A DNA stretch of 64,000 bases from an uncultured beta proteobacterium (GCA_903938815.1 CAJAES010000064.1:1-64000), one strand, 5' to 3'; shown: positions 17,427 to 26,565, counted from the stretch's first letter. Notes: generated by a model from the sequence alone, not told the origin. Numbers and translations: made by a program.

Positions 17427-18398
17427 TCATCCACCCCGCTTGCGAAACACCAGCTGCCGATACCCGTGCAGCCCCAGGCGCCCGGTGTGCAGCCCCAGCG
17501 CTGCGGCGACGAGGTTGCGGCCGCGCTGGGCGGAGCGGGCGGCCAGCCAGCGGCGGGTCAGGGCGGGCACGATCAGGAAGTAGCCGGCCATGCGGTCCAT
17601 GCGGCCGAAGTTCGGCATCACGGCGTCGATGAGAGATTCGTTGCTCACCAGGTCCAGCCCGGCCTCGGCCGCCTGCGCGATGAGGACATCGACCTCCTGG
17701 AACTCCTCCACGGCCATCGCTTTTTCCACCAGGCGCACGGCCAGCGACTCGTCGGCGGTCATCGCGGACAGCGGCCGCTCGCGGTAGCCGTCGAACAGCA
17801 CCACGGTGCCGCCGGGGCGCAGCACGCGGGCTTGTTCCGACAGCGCGCGCGGCACGTCGGTGGCGTAGCAGAAGCCCTCGATCGAATACAGGCAGTCGAA
17901 GGACGCCGGCTCGAACGGCAGGCTGTGCAGGTCGCCGCACTGCAGGCTGGCGCCGGCCAGCTCGGGCAGCGTCTGCGCGTGCTGCACGTTGCGCGGGGTC
18001 AGGTCGAGGCCCGCCAGGCGCACCTGCGGCCAGCGCGGCGCCAGGTAGGCCAGGTTGATGCCCTTGCCGAAGGCCAGCTCCAGCGCGGCGGCGGGGGCGC
18101 TCTGCTGCCACAGCGCGTCGATGCGCCGGGCCTGGCCGAAGAAGCCGTCCTCGTCGAAGCGGCCCTCGGGGTTGAGCGCCATGTGCATCGACCCGGCGGC
18201 CGAGTGGTAGCGCCGGTACGGGTGGAAGTTCTGGTGGAAGTAGTCCACCACCTGGGCCGGGGCGGGGTGGTCCTCGGCGATGGCATCGAGGTCGAAGACG
18301 CGGCGCAGTTGCGCGAGCCGGCGCTTCAGGCGCAGCGCGGCGGCAGCGGCGTCCCGCGAGGGTGTGTCGGCGGACGGCGGGCTGCTGGCATTCGGCAT
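17427..18398 (-). CDS. Class I SAM-dependent methyltransferase
   Basis: This is a 323-residue methyltransferase. A helical N-terminal region (1-95) precedes a Rossmann core with motif I (LELAFGKGINLAYLA, about 125), an acidic residue ending strand 2 (GLDLTPRN), motif II (FDCLYSIEGFCYATD) and motif III (RVLRPGGTVVLFDGY). The C-terminal extension resembles that of small-molecule or lipid methyltransferases of the Methyltransf_11 group. The substrate is unknown. It lies 58 bases downstream of the degenerate ABC-like gene on the same strand and may be co-transcribed with it. It converges with vapC. Confidence 0.8.
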   Translation of the reverse strand: MPNASSPPSADTPSRDAAAAALRLKRRLAQLRRVFDLDAIAEDHPAPAQVVDYFHQNFHPYRRYHSAAGSMHMALNPEGRFDEDGFFGQARRIDALWQQSAPAAALELAFGKGINLAYLAPRWPQVRLAGLDLTPRNVQHAQTLPELAGASLQCGDLHSLPFEPASFDCLYSIEGFCYATDVPRALSEQARVLRPGGTVVLFDGYRERPLSAMTADESLAVRLVEKAMAVEEFQEVDVLIAQAAEAGLDLVSNESLIDAVMPNFGRMDRMAGYFLIVPALTRRWLAARSAQRGRNLVAAALGLHTGRLGLHGYRQLVFRKRGG

Positions 18399-18456
18399 GC
18401 CCGGATTCTCGCAGCCCGCCCGGGCGGAACGGGCCCAGGTCGTTGCGGCCCTGCAG

Positions 18457-19137
18457 TCAACCCAGCACGATGCGCCGGTCAGCCAGCGCGGCCAGGCGCG
18501 AATCGCTGGTGCTCATCAGCAGGCTGCAGCCTTCCACCGACACGGCCACGCGCAGCGCGGCGCGCACGGCAGCGAAATCGCCGGGCAGAAGCGATTCGTC
18601 CGGGTCTTCCAGCACCAGCAGCGGGGGCGAACCCACCAACGCGCGGGCCAGCAGCACCAGCCGGCGCTGCCGTGCGTCCAGCGAGTCGGTGCGAAGGCCG
18701 TGCGCGGACGCGATGCCCAGTGCTTCCAGCACCACGGACGCGCGCTGGAAGGCGATGTGGGGCGGCACGCCCGCGGCCAGCAGCGGCACCGCGACGGCGC
18801 CGCGCGTGGACAGCCCTGCGGGAAGGGTGTCGACCCCGATCACGCGGCCCACCACGCGCTGGCGCACGCTGCGACGCTCCTCGCGCGGCAGGTCGCGCAG
18901 CGACCGGCCCATCAGCCGGCAATCGCCCGGGCCGCCGAAGCCCAGTCCTGCTGCGATGCACAGCAGCCGCAGCCGGTCGGTGCGCCGCCCGCCTTCGATC
19001 AACGCGACACCCCCCGCCGGCAAGGAGAGGCTCACCAGCGACAACTGGACCGGCAGGTGGTCGAACTGCAGCACCGGGGGCGCCGGGGCGTGGACCGAGA
19101 CCGCATGGTCGAGAGTGCTCGTGGCGAAGTCCAGCAT
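18457..19137 (-). CDS. ABC-ATPase-like protein with degenerate ATP motifs
   Basis: This 226-residue protein follows the ABC ATPase fold. The ATG at 19,137 is chosen for AAGGAG five bases upstream. SLSLPAGGVALIEGG (about 36-50) corresponds to the strand before Walker A, but the P-loop reads EGGRRTDRL, with no GKS/T. The signature region is SLDARQRRL (about 152-160) instead of LSGGQ. Walker B reads LLVLEDP (173-179), with the acidic pair reversed. The switch histidine region reads LLMSTSDSRL, with Ser in place of His. It is therefore likely not an ATPase. It may be a partner or regulatory subunit. No permease is adjacent. Confidence 0.65.
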   Translation of the reverse strand: MLDFATSTLDHAVSVHAPAPPVLQFDHLPVQLSLVSLSLPAGGVALIEGGRRTDRLRLLCIAAGLGFGGPGDCRLMGRSLRDLPREERRSVRQRVVGRVIGVDTLPAGLSTRGAVAVPLLAAGVPPHIAFQRASVVLEALGIASAHGLRTDSLDARQRRLVLLARALVGSPPLLVLEDPDESLLPGDFAAVRAALRVAVSVEGCSLLMSTSDSRLAALADRRIVLG

Positions 19138-19228
19138 GGCGGCTCCTTGGTGAGTGGCAAGGCCTTCATGCTGGCCGCGCTGCGTCAAGAGCGGGCCGTC
19201 GGGGCGTAAAGCTCCGTGAAGCGGCGGT

Positions 19229-19317
19229 GTCAGGCCGTGGCGTCAGGCCGTGACGTCAGGCAGTGGCTTCAGACCGTGGCTTCAGACGGCCGCCAGACAG
19301 TTGCGTCAGGCGGTCGC
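19229..19317. repeat. Seven degenerate 13-bp tandem repeats
   Basis: Units resemble GTCAGGCCGTGGC and begin at 19,229, 19,242, 19,255, 19,268, 19,281, 19,294 (11 bp) and 19,305. The last unit contains the stop codon of the tautomerase gene (TGA at 19,306-19,308, minus strand). The array looks like repeated duplication of the gene's 3' end. It is too short and spacer-less to be a CRISPR. Confidence 0.75.
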
Positions 19318-19515
19318 AGGCGGCGGCGCGAGCTTGTCGCTCCAGAGCTCGCCGCCGGTGGACCAGTCGTGGCGCTCGATGTCGTTGAAGATGATGTCGA
19401 TGCTGTCGGCCTTGCCGCCCAGCGTGGCGACGGTGGCTTCGGTCAGCGCACGCGCCAGGGCGCGTTTCTGCTCGACGGTGCGGCCGGCGAAGAGTTCGAC
19501 ACGGATGGTGGGCAT
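19306..19515 (-). CDS. 4-oxalocrotonate tautomerase family protein
   Basis: The 69-residue protein starts Met-Pro-Thr-Ile, so after Met removal Pro1 would be the catalytic base of this family. The arginine-rich segment and the helix EQKRALARALTEATVATLG fit a 4-OT homohexamer or heterohexamer subunit. Such enzymes isomerise unsaturated ketoacids in aromatic degradation, but many have other tautomerase or dehalogenase roles. The C-terminus (APPPATA) is encoded at the edge of a tandem repeat. It lies downstream of the Lrp gene on the same strand, 28 bases away. Confidence 0.85.
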   Translation of the reverse strand: MPTIRVELFAGRTVEQKRALARALTEATVATLGGKADSIDIIFNDIERHDWSTGGELWSDKLAPPPATA

Positions 19516-19543
19516 GGGCAGGGTCTCCCGGTTCGGTGAAGGG

Positions 19544-20014
19544 TCACAGGGGCAGCCGCACTTCGGATTTCACCTCGCGCAGCACGATGCTCGATCGTAC
19601 GTGCGTGATGCCCGGCAGCTTGAACAGCGTGCCGTGCAGGAACTGCTCGTAGTGCTGGATGTCGGTGGCCAGCACCGTGAGCAGGTAGTCGGCCTGCCCC
19701 GTGGTGCTGACGCACTGCACGATGTTCGGGCTGGCGGCCACGGCCTCCTCGAAGCGGCGCACGGCTTCCTCGCTGTGCTGCTGCAGGTTGGCCTCCACCA
19801 CCACGCGCAGGCCGAGGCCCACCTTGGCGCGGTCCACCAGCGCCGTGTAGCCGCGGATGACGCCCGCAGCCTCCATCTGCTTCACGCGCTTCCAGCAGGG
19901 CGTGGCCGACAGGCCCACGCGCTCGGCGAGCTGCTGCACGGTCTGGCGGGCGTCGCGCTGCAGTTCGGCCAGGATCTGCCGGCTGGCGCGATCGAGAATG
20001 ATTTCCTCGCTCAT
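19544..20014 (-). CDS. Lrp/AsnC family transcriptional regulator
   Basis: The 156-residue regulator has an N-terminal helix-turn-helix (about 8-58; LDRASRQILAELQRDARQ, then ERVGLSATPCWKRVKQME) and a C-terminal RAM ligand-binding domain (about 70-150; VRSSIVLREVKSEVRLPL at the end). It is divergent from the indolepyruvate oxidoreductase gene. Lrp regulators adjacent to amino-acid catabolic genes usually respond to the amino acid concerned, here probably an aromatic amino acid or its keto acid. A palindrome sits between the two genes. Confidence 0.92.
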   Translation of the reverse strand: MSEEIILDRASRQILAELQRDARQTVQQLAERVGLSATPCWKRVKQMEAAGVIRGYTALVDRAKVGLGLRVVVEANLQQHSEEAVRRFEEAVAASPNIVQCVSTTGQADYLLTVLATDIQHYEQFLHGTLFKLPGITHVRSSIVLREVKSEVRLPL

Positions 20015-20064
20015 GGCACTTTTCGAGAATGAGATGGGCGAATTCTGGCCGCGAAGGCGAGGAA

Positions 20065-20082
20065 CGAGAACGACTTTTCTCG
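20065..20082. promoter_or_regulatory. Candidate Lrp operator between the divergent genes
   Basis: CGAGAA and TTCTCG form a perfect 6-bp inverted repeat around CGACTT. It lies in the 116-base divergent gap, about 50 bases from each start. Related GAGAATGA sequences occur near 19,998 and 20,028, as might be expected for multiple Lrp half-sites. Confidence 0.4.
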
Positions 20083-20130
20083 CAGGCGGGCCTAAGCTGC
20101 GGTTTTCCCGCGGCCCCGAGGAGACCCCCC

Positions 20131-23100
20131 ATGACGACGGCGATCCAGCGTCCCGACTACCGCCTGTCCGACAACCTCTGGGCCGAGCATGGCGCGGTCT
20201 TCCTCACCGGCACGCAGGCCCTGGTGCGACTGCTGCTCACGCAGCGCGCGCGCGACGCGGCGCGCGGCCTGGCCACCGCCGGCTTCGTCAGCGGCTACCG
20301 GGGCAGCCCGCTGGGCATGCTCGACCAGGCCATCTGGAAGGCGGGCAAGAAGTTCGAGGACGCCGGCATCCGCTTCGTGCCCGCCATCAACGAGGAACTG
20401 GGCGCCACGCAGGTGCTGGGCACGCAGCGCGTGGAAAGCGACCCCGAGCGAACGGCCGACGGCGTGTTTGCCATGTGGTACGGCAAGGGCCCGGGCGTGG
20501 ACCGCGCGGGCGACGCGCTCAAGCATGGCAACGCCTACGGCTCCAGCCCGCACGGCGGGGTGCTGGTGGTGGCGGGCGACGACCACGGCTGCGTGTCGTC
20601 GTCGATGCCGCACCAGAGCGACGGCCTGTTCCAGGCCTTCCACATGCCCGTGATTGCGCCGGGCAGCGTGGCCGAGTACCTGGAGTTCGGCCTGTACGGC
20701 TGGGAGCTCTCGCGCTTCAGCGGCAACTGGGTGGGCTTCACGGCGCTGTCGGAAGTGGTGGAGAGCGGCGCCACGGTCGACCTCGACCAGGTGAACGCGC
20801 GCATCGCGGCCTGGGCCGATGCCGACACGGTGCGCGCCGCCACGGGCCACCAGGCGCCGCCCGACGGCCTGCACTACCGCTGGCCCGACCTGCCCTCGCT
20901 GCGCATCGAGACGCGGCTGATGGACAAGCTGGCCGCGGTGGCGGCGTTCGCACGCGTGAATTCCATCGACCGCATGGTCATCGAATCGCCCGCGGCGCGC
21001 TTCGGCATCGTCACAGTAGGCAAGGCGCACCACGACCTGATGGAAGTGCTGCGCCGCCTGGAGATCACGCCCGACATGCTGGCCGCGGCCGGCGTGCGGC
21101 TGTACAAGGTGGGCCTGGTGTTCCCGCTCGAGACCACGCGCATGGCGGCCTTCGCCGACGGGCTGCAGGAGATCCTGGTCGTCGAGGAAAAGGGCGCCAT
21201 CGTCGAGACGCAGCTGCGTGAGCTGTTCTACAACGCCCAGCCGCGCCCGGTGATCGTGGGCAAGAAGGACGCGCAGGGCCGGCCGCTCGTGAGCGCCGTG
21301 GGCGAGCTGCGGCCCTCGCGCCTGATCGAGATCGCGGCGCAGTGGTTCGCGCGGCACCTGCCGGGCTTCGACGCCCACCTGCAGCACGTGCGCGACTTCA
21401 CCCCGCCGGAGCTTCTCAGCAACACCGGCGACAGCGTCAAGCGCCTGCCCTACTTCTGCGCCGGCTGCCCGCACAACACCAGCACCAAGGTGCCCGAGGG
21501 CAGCACCGCGCGCGCCGGCATCGGCTGCCACTTCATGGCCAACTGGATGGACCGCGAGACGGCCGGGCTCATCCAGATGGGTGGCGAGGGTGTGGACTGG
21601 GTCAGCCACTCGATGTTCACGAAGCGGCCGCACGTTTTCCAGAACCTCGGCGACGGCACCTACTACCACTCGGGCTATCTCGCCATCCGGCAGGCGGTGG
21701 CGGCCAAGGCCACGCTCACCTACAAGATCCTGTTCAACGACGCCGTGGCCATGACGGGCGGGCAGCCGGTGGACGGCGTGATCAGCGTCGACGCGATCGC
21801 CCGGCAGGTGGAGAGCGAAGGCGTGAAGCAGGTGGTGGTGCTGAGCGACGACATCCGCAAGTACGACGCCATCCGCGACCGCTTCCCGGCGGGCACCACG
21901 TTCCATGACCGCGACGAGCTCGACGCCGTGCAGCGCCGCCTGCGCGAGGTGGCCGGCGTCACGGTGCTGATCTACGAGCAGACCTGCGCCGCCGAGAAGC
22001 GCCGCCGCCGCAAGAAGGGCGAGCTCGCCGACCCCGACCGCCGCCTCACCATCAACGAGCAGGTGTGCGAAGGCTGCGGCGACTGCACCGTGCAGAGCAA
22101 CTGCGTGGCCGTGCTGCCGCACGAGACTGACCTGGGCCGCAAGCGCCGCATCGACCAGAGCAGCTGCAACAAGGACTACTCCTGCGCCAAGGGCTTCTGC
22201 CCCAGCTTCGTCAGCGTCGGCGGCGGCAAGCCGCGCAAGAAGAGCGGCGCGCTCGTGAAGGGCACCGAGGCTTTCCAGGCGCGCGTGGCGGCGCTGCCGT
22301 TGCCCGCCGCGCACCGCTGGGACGGCCCGTACGACCTGCTCGTCACGGGCGTGGGCGGCACCGGCGTCGTGACGGTGGGCGCGGTCATCGCGATGGCCGC
22401 GCACCTGGAAGGCAAGAGCGCCAGCGTGCTCGACTTCATGGGCTTCGCGCAGAAGGGCGGCTCGGTGCTCAGCTTCGTGCGCTGGGCCGACCGCCCTGAG
22501 CGCCTGAACCAGGTGCGCATCGACACCCAGCAGGCCGACGCCATCCTGGCCTGCGACCTGGTGGTGGGCGCCAGCCCGGACGCGCTGCAGACCGTGCGCC
22601 ACGGCCGCACGCGCATCCTGGCCAACGTGCACGAAGTGCCGGTGGCGGAATCGCTGAAGAACCCGGACGCGAGCCTGAAGGTGCCGGCGCTGCTGGACAA
22701 GCTGCGCTTTGCCGCCGGCGACGACGCGCTGGAGACCTTCGACGCACAGGCCCTGGCGCAGGATTTCCTGGGCGACACCATCGTCAGCAACATCCTGGCG
22801 CTGGGCTACGCCTGGCAACGCGGCCTGGTGCCCGTGAGCCTGGAGGCGCTGCTGCGCGCCATCGAGCTCAACGGCGTGGCCGTGGCATCGAACCTGCTCG
22901 CCTTCGGCCTCGGCCGCCTGGCCGCCGCCGACCCGCAGGGCCTGCAGGCGCTGCGCGGCGGGGCCGGCCCGGCCACCGGGCCCGCACCGGAAGACGAGCC
23001 GCTGGACGCCATCGTGGCGCGCGGCGTGGCGCACCTCACGGGCTGGCAGAACGCCGCCTGGGCGGCCCGCTACGCCGCTGCGGTTCAGCGCGTGCGCACG

Positions 23101-23694
23101 GCGGAGGAACCCATCGACCCCGCCTTGCCGCTCACGCGCACCGCGGCGCGCAGCCTGCTCAAGCTGATGAGCTACAAGGACGAATACGAGGTGGCGCGCC
23201 TGTACACCGACGGCCGTTTCCTGGCGCAGCTGCACGATCAGTTCGAGGGCGACCTGCAGCTCTCGTTCCACATGGCGCCGCCGCTGCTGTCGCGGGCGCG
23301 GAACGGCCAGCCGCCGAAGAAGATCCGCCTGGGGGCATGGATGCTGCCGGCCATGAAGTGGCTGGCCCGGGGCAAGGCCCTGCGCGGCACCGTGCTCGAT
23401 GTCTTCGGGCGCACCGGGGAGCGACGCATGGAGCGCGAACTCATCGCGCAGTACGAGGCCCGCCTGGGCGAACTGGTGGGTCGGCTCGATGCCCGAACGC
23501 TGAAGACGGCCGTCGAGATCGCGGCGCTGCCGCTGAGCATGCGCGGCTTCGGCCACGTGAAGATCGCCAACGTGGCACTGGCCCGCGCCCGCGAGGCCGA
23601 ACTGCTGCACCGACTGGACCCCGGCCGCTGGCCTCGGCCGCCTTCAGCCGGCACGGCCGGGCAGATCAGGGGGATCGCGGTCGTGGCTGGTTGA
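20131..23694 (+). CDS. Indolepyruvate ferredoxin oxidoreductase, fused form
   Basis: The 1187-residue protein joins the subunits of 2-ketoacid:ferredoxin oxidoreductases. The ATG at 20,131 follows GAGGAG. The alpha-type pyrimidine-binding domain (about 20-420) begins with GFVSGYRGSPLGMLD. The TPP-binding domain (about 440-640) includes CAGCPHNTST and GIGCHFMANWM. A cysteine cluster CEGCGDCTVQSNC near 645 binds an iron-sulfur centre. The gamma-type domain (about 735-930) has GVGGTGVVTVGAVI, and a C-terminal DUF6537-type region follows. It oxidatively decarboxylates arylpyruvates from aromatic amino acid transamination. The gene is divergent from an Lrp regulator. Confidence 0.93.
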   Translation: MTTAIQRPDYRLSDNLWAEHGAVFLTGTQALVRLLLTQRARDAARGLATAGFVSGYRGSPLGMLDQAIWKAGKKFEDAGIRFVPAINEELGATQVLGTQRVESDPERTADGVFAMWYGKGPGVDRAGDALKHGNAYGSSPHGGVLVVAGDDHGCVSSSMPHQSDGLFQAFHMPVIAPGSVAEYLEFGLYGWELSRFSGNWVGFTALSEVVESGATVDLDQVNARIAAWADADTVRAATGHQAPPDGLHYRWPDLPSLRIETRLMDKLAAVAAFARVNSIDRMVIESPAARFGIVTVGKAHHDLMEVLRRLEITPDMLAAAGVRLYKVGLVFPLETTRMAAFADGLQEILVVEEKGAIVETQLRELFYNAQPRPVIVGKKDAQGRPLVSAVGELRPSRLIEIAAQWFARHLPGFDAHLQHVRDFTPPELLSNTGDSVKRLPYFCAGCPHNTSTKVPEGSTARAGIGCHFMANWMDRETAGLIQMGGEGVDWVSHSMFTKRPHVFQNLGDGTYYHSGYLAIRQAVAAKATLTYKILFNDAVAMTGGQPVDGVISVDAIARQVESEGVKQVVVLSDDIRKYDAIRDRFPAGTTFHDRDELDAVQRRLREVAGVTVLIYEQTCAAEKRRRRKKGELADPDRRLTINEQVCEGCGDCTVQSNCVAVLPHETDLGRKRRIDQSSCNKDYSCAKGFCPSFVSVGGGKPRKKSGALVKGTEAFQARVAALPLPAAHRWDGPYDLLVTGVGGTGVVTVGAVIAMAAHLEGKSASVLDFMGFAQKGGSVLSFVRWADRPERLNQVRIDTQQADAILACDLVVGASPDALQTVRHGRTRILANVHEVPVAESLKNPDASLKVPALLDKLRFAAGDDALETFDAQALAQDFLGDTIVSNILALGYAWQRGLVPVSLEALLRAIELNGVAVASNLLAFGLGRLAAADPQGLQALRGGAGPATGPAPEDEPLDAIVARGVAHLTGWQNAAWAARYAAAVQRVRTAEEPIDPALPLTRTAARSLLKLMSYKDEYEVARLYTDGRFLAQLHDQFEGDLQLSFHMAPPLLSRARNGQPPKKIRLGAWMLPAMKWLARGKALRGTVLDVFGRTGERRMERELIAQYEARLGELVGRLDARTLKTAVEIAALPLSMRGFGHVKIANVALARAREAELLHRLDPGRWPRPPSAGTAGQIRGIAVVAG

Positions 23695-23757
23695 AGGCTG
23701 GTAACTGAGCTTGAGCCGACCTCCGGCGGGGTCAAGTCGACGCTTGCCGCGCCCCGG

Positions 23758-23775
23758 TGTGGGAAAAGTCCCACA
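23758..23775. promoter_or_regulatory. Perfect 7-bp inverted repeat
   Basis: TGTGGGA and TCCCACA flank AAAG in the 222-base gap between the oxidoreductase and the next transporter. No T-run follows, so it may be an operator rather than an intrinsic terminator. The rest of the gap holds no gene. Confidence 0.35.
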
Positions 23776-23916
23776 GGTATCGCACCACGAAGGGGCGAAT
23801 ACGCACCCATCAGGGGCCCCCTGAGGAACTTCCGTATGGCGATGGTGCGGAGACTGCGCACAGAATTTGCTCCAGTCATCCCCATGAATTCATCCATCCG
23901 TCGAGGAGCCCTGTCC

Positions 23917-24954
23917 ATGTCCCTGCCCCGAATCGCCCGCCGCCACCTGCTGGCCCTGCTGGCGGCCCCGTTCCTGGCCCACACCGCCGCCGCCCAGACC
24001 CCCGTCAAGTTCCAGCTCGACTGGCGCTTCGAAGGCCCGGCCGCGCTGTTCCTGGCCTCCACCGTGAAGGGCTACTACAAGGCCGCCGGCCTGGACGTGA
24101 CCATCGACGCCGGCAACGGCTCGGGCGGCACCGTCACGCGCGTGGCCTCGGGCACCTACGACATGGGCTTCGCCGACATGGCCGCGCTGATGGAGTTCCA
24201 CGCCAACAACCCCGACGCGCCGAACAAGCCGGTCGCGGTGATGATGGTCTACAACAACACGCCAGCCGCCGTGCTGGCGCTGAAGAAGAGCGGCATCACC
24301 AAGCCCGCCGACCTGAACGGCAAGAAGCTGGGCGCGCCCGGCTTCGACGCGGGCCGCAAGGCCTTCCCGATCTTCGCCAAGGCCAACGGCATCAGCGGCG
24401 TGCAGTGGACGAGCATGGACCCGCCGCTGCGCGAGACCATGCTGGTGCGCGGCGACATCGACGCCATCACGGGCTTCTCGTTCACCTCGCTGCTGAACCT
24501 GGAAGCGCGCGGCGTGAAGACGGAAGACATCGTCGTGCTGCCCTACCCCGCCCACGGCGTGAAGCTGTACGGCAACGTCATCATCGCCAGCCCGAAGATG
24601 ATCAAGGAGAACCCGGCCGCCGTGAAGGCCTTCCTGGCCTCGTTCACCAAGGGCGCCAAGGAAGTCATGGCCAACCCCGACCCGACCATCGAGTACGTGA
24701 AGGCGCGTGACGGCATCATCAACGTCGAGCTCGAGAAGCGCCGCCTGCGCATGGCCATCGACGCCGTCGTGGCCAGCCCCGACGCGCGCGCCGAAGGCTT
24801 CGGCGTCGCCGTTCCGGGCCGCATGGCGCTGATGGCCTCGCAGGTCTCGGACGCCTTCGGCACCAAGACGCGCATCGACCCTGCCGCCGTCTGGACCGAT
24901 GCCTTCCTGCCGTCCAAGGCCGAGCTGAACATCCTCCCCGCCGCGAAGAAGTAA
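23917..24954 (+). CDS. ABC transporter substrate-binding protein, NitT/TauT (NMT1) type
   Basis: This is a 345-residue periplasmic binding protein. The ATG at 23,917 has GAGGAG eight bases upstream; earlier in-frame ATGs at 23,836 and 23,884 lack one. An N-terminal signal with twin arginines (RIARRHLLALLAAPFLAH) precedes the mature domain, which begins TPVKFQLDW. The FEGPAALFLASTVKGYY and SGGTVTRVASGTYDMGFAD segments match NMT1/THI5-like proteins, which bind sulfonates, nitrate, pyrimidines or other small molecules. It heads an operon with an ATPase, a permease and a deaminase, which suggests a nitrogen-containing ring compound as ligand. Confidence 0.9.
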   Translation: MSLPRIARRHLLALLAAPFLAHTAAAQTPVKFQLDWRFEGPAALFLASTVKGYYKAAGLDVTIDAGNGSGGTVTRVASGTYDMGFADMAALMEFHANNPDAPNKPVAVMMVYNNTPAAVLALKKSGITKPADLNGKKLGAPGFDAGRKAFPIFAKANGISGVQWTSMDPPLRETMLVRGDIDAITGFSFTSLLNLEARGVKTEDIVVLPYPAHGVKLYGNVIIASPKMIKENPAAVKAFLASFTKGAKEVMANPDPTIEYVKARDGIINVELEKRRLRMAIDAVVASPDARAEGFGVAVPGRMALMASQVSDAFGTKTRIDPAAVWTDAFLPSKAELNILPAAKK

Positions 24955-24957
24955 GGC

Positions 24958-25779
24958 ATGGCCTTCGTCGACTTCAAGAACGTCTGGCTGGCCTACAACG
25001 AGGAGCTCGAGCAGGCCGGCCACTACGCCGTCGAGGACATCTCGCTGCAGGTCGAGCGCGGCGAGTTCATCGCCATCGTCGGGCCCTCGGGCTGTGGCAA
25101 GTCCACGTTCATGAAGCTCACGACCGGTCTGAAGATGCCCAGCAAGGGCAGCATCACGATCGGCGGCGAGCCCGTGACCGGCCCGCTGAAGATCAGCGGC
25201 ATGGCCTTCCAGGCGCCGAGCCTGCTGCCCTGGCGCAGCACGGTCGACAACGTGCTGCTGCCGCTCGAGATCGTGGAGCCCTACCGCTCGAACTTCCGTG
25301 CCAAGCGCAAGGAATACGAGGCGCGGGCGCGCGACCTGCTCAAGAGCGTGGGCCTGGGCGGCTACGAGGACAAGTTCCCGTGGCAGCTCTCGGGCGGCAT
25401 GCAGCAGCGCGCGAGCATCTGCCGCGCGCTGGTGCACGAGCCCCAGATGCTGCTGCTCGACGAGCCCTTCGGCGCGCTCGACGCCTTCACGCGCGAGGAG
25501 CTCTGGTGCACGCTGCGCGACCTTCACGCGGCGCAGAAGTTCAACGTCATCCTGGTCACGCACGATCTTCGCGAGAGCGTGTTCCTGGCCGACACCGTCT
25601 ACTGCATGAGCCGCAGCCCGGGGCGCTTCGTGGTCAAGCGCGAGATCGACCTCCCCCGCCCGCGCGACCTGGAAGTCACGTACACGCCGCACTTCACCGA
25701 CATCGTGCATGAGCTGCGCGGCCACATCGGCGCACACCGGCAGGCCGTCGGCCAGGCCGGCGCGTCCATTCCCCAATGA
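24958..25779 (+). CDS. ABC transporter ATP-binding protein, NitT/TauT type
   Basis: The 273-residue ATPase has Walker A GPSGCGKST near 42, signature LSGGMQQRA near 144, Walker B MLLLDEPFGALD near 164, and switch His in VTHD near 200. It energises import by the binding protein upstream and the permease downstream. It starts three bases after the binding-protein stop and ends seven bases before the permease start. Confidence 0.93.
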   Translation: MAFVDFKNVWLAYNEELEQAGHYAVEDISLQVERGEFIAIVGPSGCGKSTFMKLTTGLKMPSKGSITIGGEPVTGPLKISGMAFQAPSLLPWRSTVDNVLLPLEIVEPYRSNFRAKRKEYEARARDLLKSVGLGGYEDKFPWQLSGGMQQRASICRALVHEPQMLLLDEPFGALDAFTREELWCTLRDLHAAQKFNVILVTHDLRESVFLADTVYCMSRSPGRFVVKREIDLPRPRDLEVTYTPHFTDIVHELRGHIGAHRQAVGQAGASIPQ

Positions 25780-25786
25780 AGGCAGC

Positions 25787-26557
25787 ATGAAGATCACACG
25801 CAACATGGAGCGCTGGTCGCCGCTGGTCGTGCTGGCGGTGTTCCTGATCCTGTGGCAGGTCATCGTGGCCGGCCTGTCGATCCCGGAATTCATCTTCCCG
25901 AGCCCTTGGCAGATCCTGCAGCAGTTCATCGAGTTCCAGGGCCCCCTGCTGGAAGCTGCCTGGAAGACCTTCTGGGTCACGATGCTGGGCTTCGGGATCA
26001 GCATCGTCGTGGGGGTGCTGCTGGGCTTCCTGATCGGCAGCTCGCGGCTGGCCTACACGGCGCTGTACCCGCTGATGGTGGCCTTCAACGCCGTGCCCAA
26101 GGCGGCGGTGGTGCCCATCCTGGTGGTGTGGTTCGGCATCGGCCTGGGCCCCGGCATCCTGACGGCCTTCCTGATCAGCTTCTTCCCGATCACGGTGAAC
26201 ATCGCCACCGGCCTGGCCACACTGGAGCCCGAGCTGGAGGACGTCCTGCGTGTGCTGGGCGCGCGCCGCTGGGACGTGCTCATCAAGGTGGGCCTGCCGC
26301 GCTCGATGCCGTACTTCTACGGCAGCCTGAAGATCGCCATCACGCTGGCGTTCGTGGGCACCGTGCTGGCCGAGATGACCGCGGGCGACTCCGGCATCGG
26401 CTACCTGATGCAGAGCGCCGGCAGCCAGCAGCGCATGCCGCTGGCCTTCGCGGGCCTGGTCACCATCGGCGCGATGGCCATGGTGATGTACGAGTTCTTC
26501 TCGTGGATCGAGAAGCGCACCACCGGCTGGGCCCACCGGGGCTCGCAGAGCGCGTGA
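25787..26557 (+). CDS. ABC transporter permease, NitT/TauT type
   Basis: This 256-residue inner-membrane protein has about six helices. The first is around residues 10-30 (LVVLAVFLILWQVIVAGL), and the EAA loop is near 165 (VLRVLGARRWDVLIKVGLP). The start at 25,787 has GAAGG upstream; the longer frame overlaps the ATPase gene. It is the channel of the preceding binding protein and ATPase. Its stop lies immediately before or just overlaps the deaminase start. Confidence 0.92.
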   Translation: MKITRNMERWSPLVVLAVFLILWQVIVAGLSIPEFIFPSPWQILQQFIEFQGPLLEAAWKTFWVTMLGFGISIVVGVLLGFLIGSSRLAYTALYPLMVAFNAVPKAAVVPILVVWFGIGLGPGILTAFLISFFPITVNIATGLATLEPELEDVLRVLGARRWDVLIKVGLPRSMPYFYGSLKIAITLAFVGTVLAEMTAGDSGIGYLMQSAGSQQRMPLAFAGLVTIGAMAMVMYEFFSWIEKRTTGWAHRGSQSA

Positions 26558-26565
26558 CCGACGGC

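Noticed and set aside
19229..19317. CRISPR array
   Set aside because: The units are 13 bp, adjacent without spacers and degenerate, and no cas genes are present.
20092..23610. Very long minus-strand open frame opposite the oxidoreductase
   Set aside because: It is antisense to an enzyme with intact motifs, and its composition is the mirror-codon type seen in all such shadows here.
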